Part shown: positions 33,351 to 44,640 of the stretch, piece by piece
Numbering within the stretch: the stretch's first letter is position 1
Layout of the letters: each line of letters opens with the position of its first letter
Assembly (NCBI RefSeq): GCF_905163445.1
Contig: NC_053191.1
Span: forward strand, 5,580,001-5,644,000
Length of the DNA: 64,000 nucleotides
Direction of reading: 5' to 3'
DNA from: Pararge aegeria
Lineage: Eukaryota > Arthropoda > Insecta > Lepidoptera > Nymphalidae
Position numbers and translations under genes: made by a program
The notes under the pieces: generated by a model
What the model was told of the DNA's origin: nothing
What the model saw: only the letters and a program-made list of their open reading frames with translations
Database searches by the model: none

Positions 33351-33432
33351 GGTGATAGCCTAGTGAATGAGTGAGTTCGGCTTTGCTTTCGGGGGGCCGA
33401 GTTCGAATCACAGCACTCACCTCTTATTCTAT
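33351..33432 (+). mobile_element. SINE family 2
   Basis: GGTGATAGCCTAGTGAATGA, CTTTGCTTTCGGGGGGCC and GAGTTCGAATCACAGCAC: tRNA-like A and B boxes with the family's standard spacing. Confidence 0.75.
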
Positions 33433-33562
33433 AAAATATCTCTTGCTTCAACTGTTATTAAAAACATCGCGAGAAAACGTTCTCAATATTGTTATAAAGG
33501 CGTGTGAAGGCGTGTGAAGCCCAGACCAGTGCGGATTGGTGAATCCGTGAATCCGCACTGGT

Positions 33563-34006
33563 CAGTGGCGTGCATAGAGGGTATGCACAGGCAGCACAGG
33601 GTATGCAGATAAATAAATAAATAAATAAATATACTACGACAATGCACACATCGCCATCTAGCCCCAAAGTAAGCGTAGCTTTTGTTATGGGTACTAAAAT
33701 GACTGTTGAATATTTTTATGAATAATATACATATATACTTATAATATACAGATAAACACCCAGACCCTGCAAAACATTCATGTTCATCACACAAACATTT
33801 TATAGTTGGGAATCGAACCCACGGCCTTGGACTCAGAAAGTAGGGTCGCTGCCCACTGCGCTACTCTGCCGTCAAATGATATAAAATAAGGAAAATCTCC
33901 AGTACGAGTTATAAAAAACTTCTTAAGTATTTATAACTCTTACTGGAGATTTTCTTCTTTTTATATCATCTGTATACTCTGTGCAAACGCTGTATGCACG
34001 CCACTG
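33563..34006. mobile_element. MITE (CAGTGGCGTGC type) split by a SINE
   Basis: Starts CAGTGGCGTGCATAGAGGGT and ends TGTATGCACGCCACTG. The interior pieces TCCAGTACGAGTTATAAAAA and its mirror fold on each other as in the copy at 12570. A SINE family 1 copy (33611-33873) interrupts the left part. Flanks are GCACTGGT and GCACTGCA, a 6/8 match compatible with an old 8-bp hAT-type target duplication. Confidence 0.75.
33611..33873 (-). mobile_element. SINE family 1, full length, nested in a MITE
   Basis: TTTA-repeat tail, GACAATGCACACATCGCCAT, the TTATGGGTACTAAAATGACT body and a B box as GGTTCGATTCCC on the minus strand. Inserted within the MITE 33563-34006, so it is the younger of the two. Confidence 0.85.
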
Positions 34007-34009
34007 GCA

Positions 34010-34150
34010 CTGCAGGGCTAGCATGGGCGGGGGACATTTTCTCCACGGGGAAAGGATATAACGTTTATCCCCTCACGCATTTATATCCACCCCCGAGCAT
34101 GGGCACACGGGTGGACAATATATCCACGGTGGATATAATAGGGGAAAGAC
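34010..34150. repeat. Foldback-family copy
   Basis: GCAGGGCTAGCATGGGCGGG then GGACATTTTCTCCACGGGGA and TATATCCACGGTGGATATAA. It starts immediately after the MITE end. Confidence 0.55.
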
Positions 34151-34589
34151 GTATTCGTCCGCTAACAGCCTTAAAGATGTGAGAACCTAGACAAAAAGTG
34201 ATTAGATGATGTCTTTGCACAAGGTGATTCTAGGTACTTAATAACAACTTACTTTTATGTGCACTGGTAGTCCATCGACAGCATTTAGTGGTTAGTGCCT
34301 CATTAAGGTCCTCGCACGAGTACAGCACACAATTTTTACCCATCCGAAACAAGTGTTGGAACTCGGCATCGGGAAATTCAAACGGATTACTGGCGTCACG
34401 TATAGATCGCCGGTGTCATTTTCGTTCAGATTTCTCCATTTCACTTGAATAATAAGAGCCCCAGAAAGCACGAGAAATGTTTTTTTCGACTTTAATTCGT
34501 TGACAGAATTTTAAACCCACGTCTAAGGACGGGGATAAAATTGTCTCTTTAAAATGTCAAAAAAGGATAGTTTTTCCCCTTTCATTTCT

Positions 34590-34765
34590 TCCCATGCTAT
34601 GGGCGGGGGAAATATATCCACGAGAAATGTCAAACGGGGATAAATTTATCCTCTCCCCTGTTGCCGTGCTCTGGCAAGGGGAAAAGATAATTATATCCCT
34701 TGATAGAGGATATAATCGGGGGATAAAATTTATATCTCCTGCCCGTGCTAGCCCTGCTGGTCCAT
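34590..34765. repeat. Foldback-family copy, most complete
   Basis: CCATGCTATGGGCGGGGG at one end and CCTGCCCGTGCTAGCCCTGC at the other. In between are self-complementary blocks: ATAATTATATCCCTTGATAG / AGGATATAAT, and GGGGATAAATTTATCC. Open frames across it on both strands are by-products of the palindromes. Confidence 0.6.
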
Positions 34766-35075
34766 CTTGGTGGACTACGGCCTTCTCAGTGTGGGAAGAG
34801 GCCCGTTCCCTGTAGTGGGCTGGTAATAGGTTGTTATGATGACTGTCGATAAGCTGCAGAATTTGCGGAAATAAAACAATAAACTCTTTCATATTATGTA
34901 CCGACGTTATTTAATTCAAAACTTTTATCATTAGGTGAAATAAATTCAAGATTCTTCCAATCTCAAGAAAAATCTCCAAATAAAAATTAGGATATCTTGG
35001 TGATACCTTTTTACTTATGGTAATCTGTAGTATAAATAAATAATTATTTCTTGCTTATTTTTTCCTCTGTCTCTG

Positions 35076-38000
35076 TTATTCTTTCTTAAGAGTCTTAGCC
35101 CATTCTTTTAATTTCATCCTGTCAACTTTCGAAGTCGAAGTCGTAGGAAATTCATTGACGAATATCACACCACCTCTTAATTGTTTCGAGTCGCTCAGTG
35201 ATTCTGTAAATAAGAGGTTTGATTCGGCTAAGCATTTGTTTTTTTGGTTTGTTTACACTACAAAATAAATTGCTTACAATTTTATAACCTTAGTATTTAA
35301 ATGAATTTATATAATCGTTTTTTTTATATAATCTGGCCATAAGAGCGTTGAAATAACGTTAAATTTATCAATTTAACGTTGCCTTTTGTGTTATCAACGC
35401 TCTCTTATTTAATAATTATCCCAACATGGTATATAAACGTAAATACTTTACTTTTAACGAAATCCTTTATTTCTTGTGCCGTTACATTGTACCCTTCTTG
35501 TAGAATAACCAATGCAACAGGCAGATCACCACATTCAGCATCAGGTATACCGGTCACGGCTACATCTAGCACACCCGGGTGTTTTATAATCACAGACTCT
35601 ATTTCTATTGGAGACACCTGGAATGTGATTTAAGAGCCGCTGACGTTAAAATCAATTAAATTAAATAATAAATACAAATCGTTTCGTACCACATCATCAT
35701 TATAATGACTATATGTTATACCTGATGATTCCTGTATTTAAGAAGCATTTTTATGCGGTCATAGAAATAGTACTTGTGATATTCATTTCTGTAGAGTATG
35801 TCTCCAGATTTCAACCACCCGTCTTCATCGAAAGCTGCTGCGGTCATTTCAGGGTTGTTGTAATAACCCTGTAATAAAAACATCAATATTTTGGTTAAAG
35901 TATTGGTACGAAACAAAAGCTCTCCGACATTTTGCTGTGTGGTTTAAATGACTTAGTCTCATCACCTAAGCTTTCGCTATCATTTAAACTTTCGGTATAA
36001 CCATGAGACTTCGGTAGACTCTGTAATGAGGCTGCGGAGACGCCGCTGCACTTAATCTGTTCCTGCCCCGCGCTTATGCATAAACGCAGGACTCTTTTGG
36101 GGGAGTATATAATACAAACAGAGGATGCTAAATTTCTTCCAGCAAGGAAAGTTCTGCTATTCCTGGCGGCGACCAATGCCTGCTGGGAGATCTAGACAGC
36201 GGCGTCACAATAGATCGTAGGTCAACGTGACACCAGGGACCAGGCGAACCTGAGTCGCATGCAGAAGAAGAAGATAACCATTAACTAATTCATTCAATGT
36301 TTTGAGACAATTGATAAAACCAAATCGACTTTTCCAGGTTGATCTACTTAATAATAGGTAAGTACCGAATTGTCTTTCTTCTTTTACGAGAATACAATCA
36401 CTACTAGTCTATTAGAAACGAATTTTATGTTTTTTTTTTAATTTACTGCAGGTTAGCCCTTGACTGCAATCTCACCGGTTGGTAAGTGATGATTCAGTCC
36501 AAGATGTTAGCGAGCTAATCTGTTAGGGAGTATGGGCGTCATAATCGGTTCCTACGCGACATCGCACCGGAAAACTATATCGCATAGCGACTCGGCCAAA
36601 GCCTCCCACCAGACCAGACCAGAGAAAATTCAGGATCTCCTACTAAAATTCACAGCGCTCACCGTTGCGCCAGAGAAGTCGTCAAAATGAATGTATTTAT
36701 GTATTTTACAACAGACAAATTTTTATATTCTCACCTGAAATATAGTTGGTCCTTTTAGCCGCAATTCCCCGGGCACGTTAGGTTTATATATTTCTTCATT
36801 AGTTATAGGATCTACTAGCTAAAAATTAAATTAATTAAGTAATTACAATTCTATTAATTTTCAATTCAAATATCATTTTGGTATTCAATGATGACAGAAT
36901 GTAAGACAATTCAATAAATGTTTCATGTAAAAGTCAGTCACTGCCCAAGTCAAATGAAGCAGTTAAAGCGTGCGATGATAAGAATAAGTTTAATATTTAC
37001 TTTGTACTGCAATAGTGGTATTGGTGAACCAACTGAACCTAAAGGAGAATAGCCTGGATCCAAAACTATACCTGTTGCTTCAGTTAAACCATAACCTATT
37101 CTTATTAGCAATTTTGGATTGATTTTCTAAAACAAAATAAAAATTATTTAATATTATAATAATAAATGTTTTCTTTAAACTATGCGTCTATGCGTATTTC
37201 ATCAATACATCTATCAGAAGGCAAGTCGCTGGATACAAGCAGCGTAAAACTTTGTAGTTTGGAAATTCTCACAAAAAAACTTATGCTATCCATCGGTTAC
37301 AATTATGATCAATAGCCTATGGCAGTTCACTGCTGCACTAAAGGTATCTCCCAACGGGAGGATTTGCCTATAATCCGCAATAAGTACCGCTAAGATGTGG
37401 AATGCTCACCGGCAACGGTGTTTCCTGCCACGTATAACTTGATAACCTTTAAAGCAAGAGTGCATAGGCTTTTCTAGGCAAGCGTGCTCCAACCTAGACC
37501 TCATCTTTGCTTCTAACTAAAAAAAAAAACAAAATCACCACGCTGGGTAGACGGATTGGTGATCGCAGTAGATTATAGTAGAAGCACAGAAGACGCTGCT
37601 GTCTTTTTCCTGTTATATTCACTAAAGTGGGGGGTTGGTGACAACTGTATTCTGATTTGAATTATTGCGTACATTTATCAAAATAGATCGTCTGTAGCGG
37701 AGACCTCATGATGGTATCATATTACTAAGTATATCCAGTCTCCGATAGCTAAAATTCTCACCTGCAGTTCTTCTATGAGTTCTTTAGCCACCGCGCTGCC
37801 GCCTATCAAGATGTACTGAAGAGAAGAAAAATCACATGTCTCCCGCTCGCTAGGTTTTAGCAACTTTGTCAAAAACGTGGGGCTCATAATTGTGTAATTT
37901 GGCTGAAAATTGGGATTTATTGCAATAACAAATTAGAATGCATCAACTTCATAAGATTACTATTTAAGTCAAAAAAAAGTCACCCTATACTTATTAATCA

Positions 38001-40067
38001 ATGAATAAACGTGTTCTGATGTCGTTTCGGATGAAGTTTGCAGTCTTGTAAATCTCAATATAGGTCCCAATAAAAATGGAAAAGTTGATGATAACCATTG
38101 TATAGGAGAAACTACTAGAGCCATGTTCACTGGTGTTGGAAACTTTGTACAGCAATTCCTGAAAAAAATTATGGTGTCTTAATAGTTTAGTTCATTAATC
38201 AAATTGGTTGGATCAATGGTCTCTATTAATTTATCGCGAAATAATTTTTAACTGTTGTTTCTTTGAATAGTCAAATTCGTATGAGATAATTTGATATTTT
38301 AAGGTGTTAACCACACTAACGTTTGAGAAATTTTCGTATTAATATTAATAATAAGTTGTAATAATATTTACATTGTAATTGGAAATCCCACTATTATGTT
38401 TTTATGACTGAGTACTGCTGTTTTCGGGAGCCCGGTTGAGCCACTTGTCGTCATTAAAAATGCGTGTGTTTCTACAGGATCAAACTCAGCTGGTCTGAAA
38501 TCATCACACTACTACTACAGAACTTATTTTGTCATTAAGATCAAACTCTTCAGCTCAGCAACCGTCATCTTCGTCTATACGCATGGGGTTTTATTTGTCC
38601 TTCATTAATTCTGGCCCCAATCATCTTTCTATACTTGCCTCATTAAATATATCCTGAGTTTTCATATACTTTTGTGATCAAAAGTTTAATTTAACATTAA
38701 TGCTTTAAAAACAAAGCAACGTGTTTTCCCAACTATCTTTTATTCTAATCATAATCCCCATATTAATAATGAAGAATAAAAATTGTGATCACAACATTAT
38801 GCATTGTAAATGATAAAATTATCTACTGAACACCTAATAATATATAAATACAAATCTTCTTCAAGGTGAAAATAATTATTACAAATCCTCTCTACGAGCA
38901 GGCTTATAAAATAACTATTATTAAAGATTGTGCATATTTTGTTCTTACGTGAAGCCTTTAACAGTTGTATCGCCGCCATATTCGTCAAGAAGTTTCGAGA
39001 AACTCAAACAATCCTCATTTTCGTCAAATGATATAATATGAGCAGATATTTTAAGCGTATTTAACGCCTGTTTAACATTTTGAACTTTTAAACTTTGACA
39101 GAAGACTATTTTGGGATCACAACACCTGAATGTGTCTTCAAGTTCGTCTGAAATAGTTTAAGAAGTTATTATATAATTTATAACAACATGTTAATTAGTT
39201 TTCTTAAGTATATTTAACACTTACTAACTCCTAAAGCCATATCTACTCCAGCAACCTTTATTCCGAGGAACAAGGAAGCGTACATTGGTATCACTAGGTT
39301 GATATGGTTTGGTGCCATAATGACTATCACATCTTGGTATTTGAGGCCAAGGTTTCTAAAGGCTGTTGCACAACGTATAGATCGTTCAAGTGCGGATTTG
39401 AACGTATCTTTCTCATCAGTTGCCCCGTCTATCTGTGGAGCAGAAAAAAACTTTTACATTAAAATATTTAGGTATGAACTTAAATTTTTTCTTTAAAGTA
39501 AATAATTTAGTCATAAACTGATAGTGGTCGATGCCCTAGAAGGACTTGTAAAGTCAACCTCTCCTGACGATGCTCCTAACGGTGTTGGAGCGAAACGTGC
39601 GTAGAGAGTACATTGACGAAGATCTGTTTGGTGTGGAGTATAAATAAAGATTGAAAAAATTACACCGTACAGATTCTCCTGCTTTTCGCGGAGTATAGCA
39701 AATTAAGCTTCATTTTCATAGTGCTCTAGGATGGCCCAGTCGTATGGTTATTTTGAAAAGTTTGTCAAAAGCGTAAGTATAGATTTTAATTTATGCAAAT
39801 AGTTTTTTTTTCAGCTCTCCTGTGGTCTTGATCAATTTTAGTTCTCCAAACTCCAACTGACACTTTTTTCTGTATATTTTGCTAGACTATGACAAAAATA
39901 TTCAGCATTTATAGTAATACCTGCAATACGTGATCGGGTGCATCCTTCAAACTGTGTAATAATATTTTTCCCAAATGATATCTGTCGCTTGGTATGCCAG
40001 TTTCAGCTACGATTTTGTAACATATTTCTTGTATATACCAAAAAATTGCGTCTGATGATGGACCCAT
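35076..40067 (-). CDS. Gene D: acyl-CoA synthetase / luciferin-4-monooxygenase-like enzyme, intact, 547 aa
   Basis: First gene of the array in transcription order. Exons: 39921-40067, 39225-39432, 38949-39147, 38372-38494, 37984-38158, 37762-37902, 37001-37126, 36735-36818, 35722-35868, 35452-35617, 35076-35203 (1644 nt, in frame, ends TAA). Motifs: P-loop TTSGSTGLPKTA (exon 4), IGYGLTEATG (exon 7), KSGDILYRNEY and YDRIKMLLKY (exon 9), and the C-terminal catalytic Lys in TSTSKVDRMK (exon 11). These are the A-motifs, hinge and lysine of ANL enzymes, so acid adenylation and CoA thioester formation are expected; the substrate is unknown. It starts MGPSSDAIFWY, shorter than the MSHWHH-type start of its sisters. 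It ends TLKKE, without an SKL-type peroxisomal signal. The luciferase His-His position reads PIQW. Introns are short (93-866 nt) and relatively clean. Confidence 0.9.
35342..35403. repeat. Small foldback in intron 10 of gene D
   Basis: AGAGCGTTG at the left and CAACGCTCT at the right, with AACGTTAAATT / AATTTAACGTT inside. 62 bases in total. Confidence 0.65.
36430..36690 (-). mobile_element. SINE family 3, full length
   Basis: Minus-strand head (CTCTGGCGCAACGGTGAGCG), body GGAGGCTTTGGCCGAGTCGC, tail TCATCACTTACCAACCGGTG then AGATTGCAGTCAAGGGCTAA. Aligns with 29410-29700 throughout. Intron 8 of gene D. Confidence 0.75.
37380..37510 (+). pseudogene. Jockey-like LINE C-terminal remnant
   Basis: Frame-broken translation gives the run KMWNA..., ...ITFKARVHRLF-like and CSNLDLIFAS, the usual end of Jockey-type reverse transcriptases. 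About 40 codons, dead. Intron 6 of gene D. Confidence 0.5.
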
Positions 40068-42003
40068 TTCTGTTGCAGGTAAAATTTGAATTAAAAACTA
40101 CTTAAACACTAATATATATTATAATAATCTTACAGAGATATTTCAACCAATAGCTGAGCGGAATAAATTAGTGATAAGTGACGTCCTATACGACGACGAC
40201 GACGATAATGTAACTCAATGGTTAGAACAATATATATTTATTTTATTACCTGCTCGAGGGCTTCCCAGGGCTTTTTTGCTCTAAAGTTTATAGAAGCCTT
40301 TTAATCGATCAAAGTATCTAAGTAATTTTTTAATATCGAACATCGAATTAAATCCAAAGCCGCTCAGCCAGATAGTATTTAGGGATAATAACATAACCTT
40401 TCCTATAGAAATTACGCTCTTTCCAGGATAAATTAAAGTACCTAGCCTATATTTCCAAAATCTATATCTATGGAAATAACCATATTTATCCGTTTCTCTG
40501 TTGCTACGTGATCAAAAAATAAACCAACAAACACGCTTTCACATCTATCTATCTATACCAAAAGTTAAGCTGAAGAATAAGTTATAGGCAAGTCGACTCG
40601 GGACGGGGTGATGAATATTTTGTGGAATAACGTAAGAAACATTTTGTAGTAAACTTATCAGAACTTGAACGCGTGTGACCGCTAGTCTTTAATATCTAAT
40701 AATAAAGTGATTATGTCAGCCAATTATCGACTCGGTTTATAAGAATCATAATCAAAACTCTCACTATTTTCAATTGTCTACTTCAATATGACAATTTTAA
40801 AAAATCTGACATCCTCTGCAATTTTGGTTTTGGCAGTTCTGCTCTGTTACCACGCGTCACCTGATGGTTAATTTGAATGCAATGACAGTATTAGTACACT
40901 TTTTATGACCAGCCGTAATGTGTCAATTATTTGTCAACTTACGAGATCAAATGAAACATTTACTTTATAAAGTTTGGTAGCTAAGTAATTGTTAATAAGA
41001 TTGTTACTGGTTGTACGTATAGAGATATCGTTAACTTATATAATGTTGCAGCCACATTATACCGCGATTATTTGCCGCATTGTCGCGATAAAACGCTGTG
41101 ATGGCTGCAATTTACCGGCCGCATCGCGAAGTTTTCTCGACTTTGCGTCAAGAAGATGGAGTTCTTGGCAACACGTATGACAACGCGAATTTATGCGCTA
41201 TGACGTTAATGTGACCATAGCAGAACCGTGTATCATGCAGTATAGCGTATAGCAGTAGCCAGTAGCGTAGCGTATATAGCATAGGAGATAAAACAAGATA
41301 GCTAGTTAAAGTTACAAGATTAAAAACGTTAAGGCAGGTTACCGGACCTAATTTTTTTTCTGGATATCCGAGCTACCTGCAATCAGTTGAACCAACAATA
41401 ATCAGAATTGATGCGATGGCCAGATTTATTTGAATTGCTCCATTGATCACCTTTAAAATGGTCTCCCCCATATTATCCACGAAACAGTTGTTCCGTTGAG
41501 GGTCTTTTGACATGACCTTCTACCCCTGTCTTATCTTTTTGGGCGTTGTTGCATATCTAATCTTTGACAGTGGGTATTCAAAAAGTTATATTAAAATGTA
41601 AGGACAAGTAATATACTTTTATAAAATTGCATTTTAATAAACCTTAGAGAATAGGATTAATGTTATTTAATTAAAAAATTGACTTACCGGCACAAAGCAA
41701 ATTAAAAATTAACTATATTAAAGCACTGTCTGACCTTAACACTAACTGACTTAATAAAGTTGAGGAAGATTTATAATCGGACCTCATTAAAATTTTATTA
41801 ACAAGCTTAAATATGACTGGTTGAACCTACTGATAAGAAATAACTGATATACGCAAACTTGTTTTTGTTGCAAATTTTATTGTAAGGCCAACGAGAGCAA
41901 GTTCTCTCGGTCAAGGCTTTAACCCTATTATAGGCAAGATATTTTTTTATAAATGTTCAGTTTACTTTACATATTAGATATTGGCTATGTCAGAAACATT
42001 AAC
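40068..42003. other. Upstream flank of the gene array, mostly unassigned
   Basis: Contains the presumed promoter of gene D. A run of GAC triplets lies near 40190-40205. No gene or clear repeat was recognised; the 63-codon open stretch at 40989-41180 has no motif. Confidence 0.35.
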
Positions 42004-42005
42004 GA

Positions 42006-42240
42006 AATGAATGAATGAATACACTTTTATTGAACACCTAAGAAAAAAAGTAGTCACAGAGATATAAATACAGAGCAAGAGAGTACAATTTGGTGGCCTT
42101 ATCGCTACATAGCGATTTCTTCCTGGCAACCAAAGGCGTGAAAGGAAAAAATATAGAAAAAAGAGGTAGGTGGTGCAATCAATAAGATTTAAAAATTATA
42201 CAAATATATGTAATAAGTATAACAAAAAAAATATTACATC
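42006..42240 (-). mobile_element. CR1-like LINE 3' end with (AATG)n tail
   Basis: AATGAATGAATGAATACACT then TTTATTGAACACC; conserved block GGCCTTATCGCTACATAGCG then ATTTCTTCCTGGCAACC. Same layout as 49530 but with AATG in place of GATA tail units. Confidence 0.75.
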
Positions 42241-42309
42241 CTTACATATAAAATGGGCGTTTTGCAAAGAAGGTCGAAGCAAATAAAGTTATTTTTTTTT
42301 AATGTTACA

Positions 42310-43090
42310 GGTTTATTTAATCAAAGTATGAACCATTGCAATCATATGCACTTTTGCCATCTCATAAGTAGTTAATTGATCCCTTTATAAAAAAAAATCG
42401 GAAATCGATAGAATCTTTGAAAGCCCTTTGGACTGCCCCATCGAAGTTGAATATTTTCGCTTGCCAGAAGTTATCCAAATTTAGAAAAAAATTATAATCT
42501 AGTGGAGCAAGGTCCGAGGAGAACGGTGGACTTCTTAGACATTCCAATTGAAGCTCCTCTAATTTGGTAGCTGCCTCTTGTGTAGTGTGTGGTCTAGCGT
42601 TGCCCTGAAGCAGAAGTGGCCTAAAGCGATTGACCAGTCTCGGTTATTTAACAGTTAGCTTTGCCATCATGGTTTGCAGTTAGACAATAGACATCCGTCG
42701 TAATCGTCTGGCCAGAGTTAAGAAAGCTGTAGTGAACAACAACGGAACTAGGCCACGAAACGCTCACAAGTAATTTATTTTCAGTCAATTTTGGGGTAGG
42801 ATTTGGCTGGTTCGCCGGAGTTCAGCCATTGAGACGAGTGTTTCCGATTATCGTATAGGATCCACTCTTCGATCACAGTGATTCGATTTAAAACCCTTTC
42901 ATTATTGTACTGTGTCTGAGTAAATGAACACATCAGTCGACGCGCTTTTGTCGTTTTGCTGCTCTCAATTCATGATATACCAACGGTCAAGCTTTTTCAC
43001 CTTCTAAATTTGCTTCAAGTGGATTAACACTGTTTTATCACTAGCACCGCCACCGACAGCTAGCTCGGACGTGGTTTGCGATGGATCCGC
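42310..43090 (-). pseudogene. Mariner transposase remnant
   Basis: Minus-strand translation across several frames gives mariner signatures in order: WLNSGEP-like DNA near 42830, ARPHTTQEAATKLEEL near 42580, SSDLAPLDYNFFLNLDNFWQ (42470-42530), RWQKCI and then, after a frame change, DCNGSYFD at 42320-42346. The final catalytic Asp lies in the LAPLDYNFF segment (the D34D arrangement of mariners). Frameshifts and stops show it is inactive. Terminal repeats were not located. Confidence 0.85.
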
Positions 43091-43199
43091 TACCAAATTC
43101 AATTCTCATTCTCATTATTTTGTAAACTGAGTGAAGCAAAGGAAAAACTAAAAGAGGAAAACACAAAGAATTAAGGTTTTAGAACACAAAAGCATGAGT

Positions 43200-43560
43200 A
43201 AATAGCTGTTTTTTTTTTTTTTTTAATATATAGACAAGTGCTTGACTGCAATCACACCTGATGGTAAATGATGATGCAGCCTAAGATGAAGAGCGCTTGC
43301 CTAGAAGATGCCTATTCATTCTTGATTTGAAGTTACCCAGATTATAGGTATCAGGGAAGACGGAAGATGGGAGGACATTCCAGGCCTTTGCGGTGCGGAT
43401 CAGAAAGGAAGAAGCAAAACGCTTCGTACGTGTTGATGGTATTTCAACCACGTAACGGTGCAGATTCTTTCGGTGCCTCGCAGTTCGATGGTAGAAAGGA
43501 GATGGTTTGACCAAATCGAATAGCTCCTGAGCACACTCTCCGAAATGGCCTACGCTAAGC
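43200..43560 (-). pseudogene. Jockey-like LINE 3' end with C-terminal coding remnant
   Basis: An open frame of 77 codons (43281-43514) carries the typical C-terminus: STRTKRFASSFLIRTAKAWN, LPSSVFPDTYNLGNFKSRMN and RHLLGK. The 3' UTR follows (ATTTACCATCAGGTGTGATT then GCAGTCAAGCACTTGTC) and ends in an A-rich tail (T-run at 43208-43224 on the plus strand). The UTR end matches SINE family 3. Confidence 0.85.
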
Positions 43561-43916
43561 TGTAAAAATTAGAAATTGGAATTCCTAACCTAAGAAGAGA
43601 TATATTGTGATTGAAGTGGCTAGTACGACAAAACGCCAATTTGATATGTAAGCACTTAATAAAACAACAACAAAATACAAAAAAAAATTCAACATATTTA
43701 ATTTTCGACGTATAGCATATTGTATATGTAAATGCAAATTGCTATTTTTATTGGAATTACGCTATCAAAAGTTTGTATTATAAACCACACTTAAGAATGT
43801 ACAGGGGAAAATTATAACATTCCTTTATTAAAACAAAACTTTGTTCTATATTGATATATCTAATATTATGAAAAAAGTAAATGGTGTGTGCAATTCAAAG
43901 ACGTGAAACTTTTTTA

Positions 43917-44200
43917 AAGTAGCCTACAAAAGATCAACATAGATCGAGAGATCGTGAGTATCAGTAGTATTAAGATAAATGTAACGTTGTTTATTGTTAT
44001 TATCAAGCTTTAAATTATTTAAAATTTTAATGTAAAGTCCTACCATAGTATGCAATAGTTTTCGGTTTCCATGATAACTGACATAGTTCTATCTCTTGCT
44101 CTCCCATACATTTATGAGTTTCTTGCTTTATCGTGACACATTTGCGTTTCATCGAGTTCCAAGTCACAACGATCCTAAAGAAGTTTCACTACAAAAATTT
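43917..44200. repeat. Dispersed repeat, partner of 55775-56130
   Basis: AAGTAGCCTAC at the start and CACAACGAT(C/T)CTAAAGAAG then TTTCACT near the end occur in the same order in both copies, with TACATTTATG between. Confidence 0.65.
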
Positions 44201-44566
44201 GAAAATCATCTATCGTCTTGAAGGCAAAGGCACTGCGCCTGCGTCAAGACTATAGATGAGTCATGCTTTATGGTCACGATGTCAAGTAGCTGTTACCATG
44301 ATGGTAGAAACCAACGGTGTGCTCGCAATTCAGCCTGGTAGAGGATCTACAGCTCCCATGCTAGCTACCTATTTAATCTTTTGTAATTTAGATGTGAAAT
44401 CGTCTTGGTTTTTTTGTATTTTTGCAGTATCACAATACTTTTGTTGCGTATTTGCCGTACGAAGTTAGGTATTTGCCGCAGTGACCTATTTGATGTCTAA
44501 CCATTTAACTTTATATTTTGCATTCGTTAGAAATGACCTGAGCAAAAAATCCACGGCTTTCTTGTT

Positions 44567-44640
44567 CTGTCTACTGTCCGGTTTTTATTTATTTATTTAT
44601 TTAATAAATAAATAAATAAAAACCGGATAGTAGGTTTGCT
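44567..44640. repeat. Near-perfect palindrome with TTTA repeats
   Basis: CTACTGTCCGGTTTTTATTT and its inverse AAATAAAAACCGGATAGTAG face each other; the centre is TTTA repeats meeting TAAA repeats. Arms of about 36 bases with one mismatch. Confidence 0.8.

Noticed and set aside
34557..34892. 111-codon minus-strand open stretch
   Set aside because: It covers the foldback copy 34590-34765, whose repeated words explain the lack of stops.
35895..36176. 93-codon minus-strand frame in intron 8 of gene D as an extra exon
   Set aside because: Exons 8 and 9 join in frame without it, and sister genes have no counterpart; probably unassigned repeat DNA.
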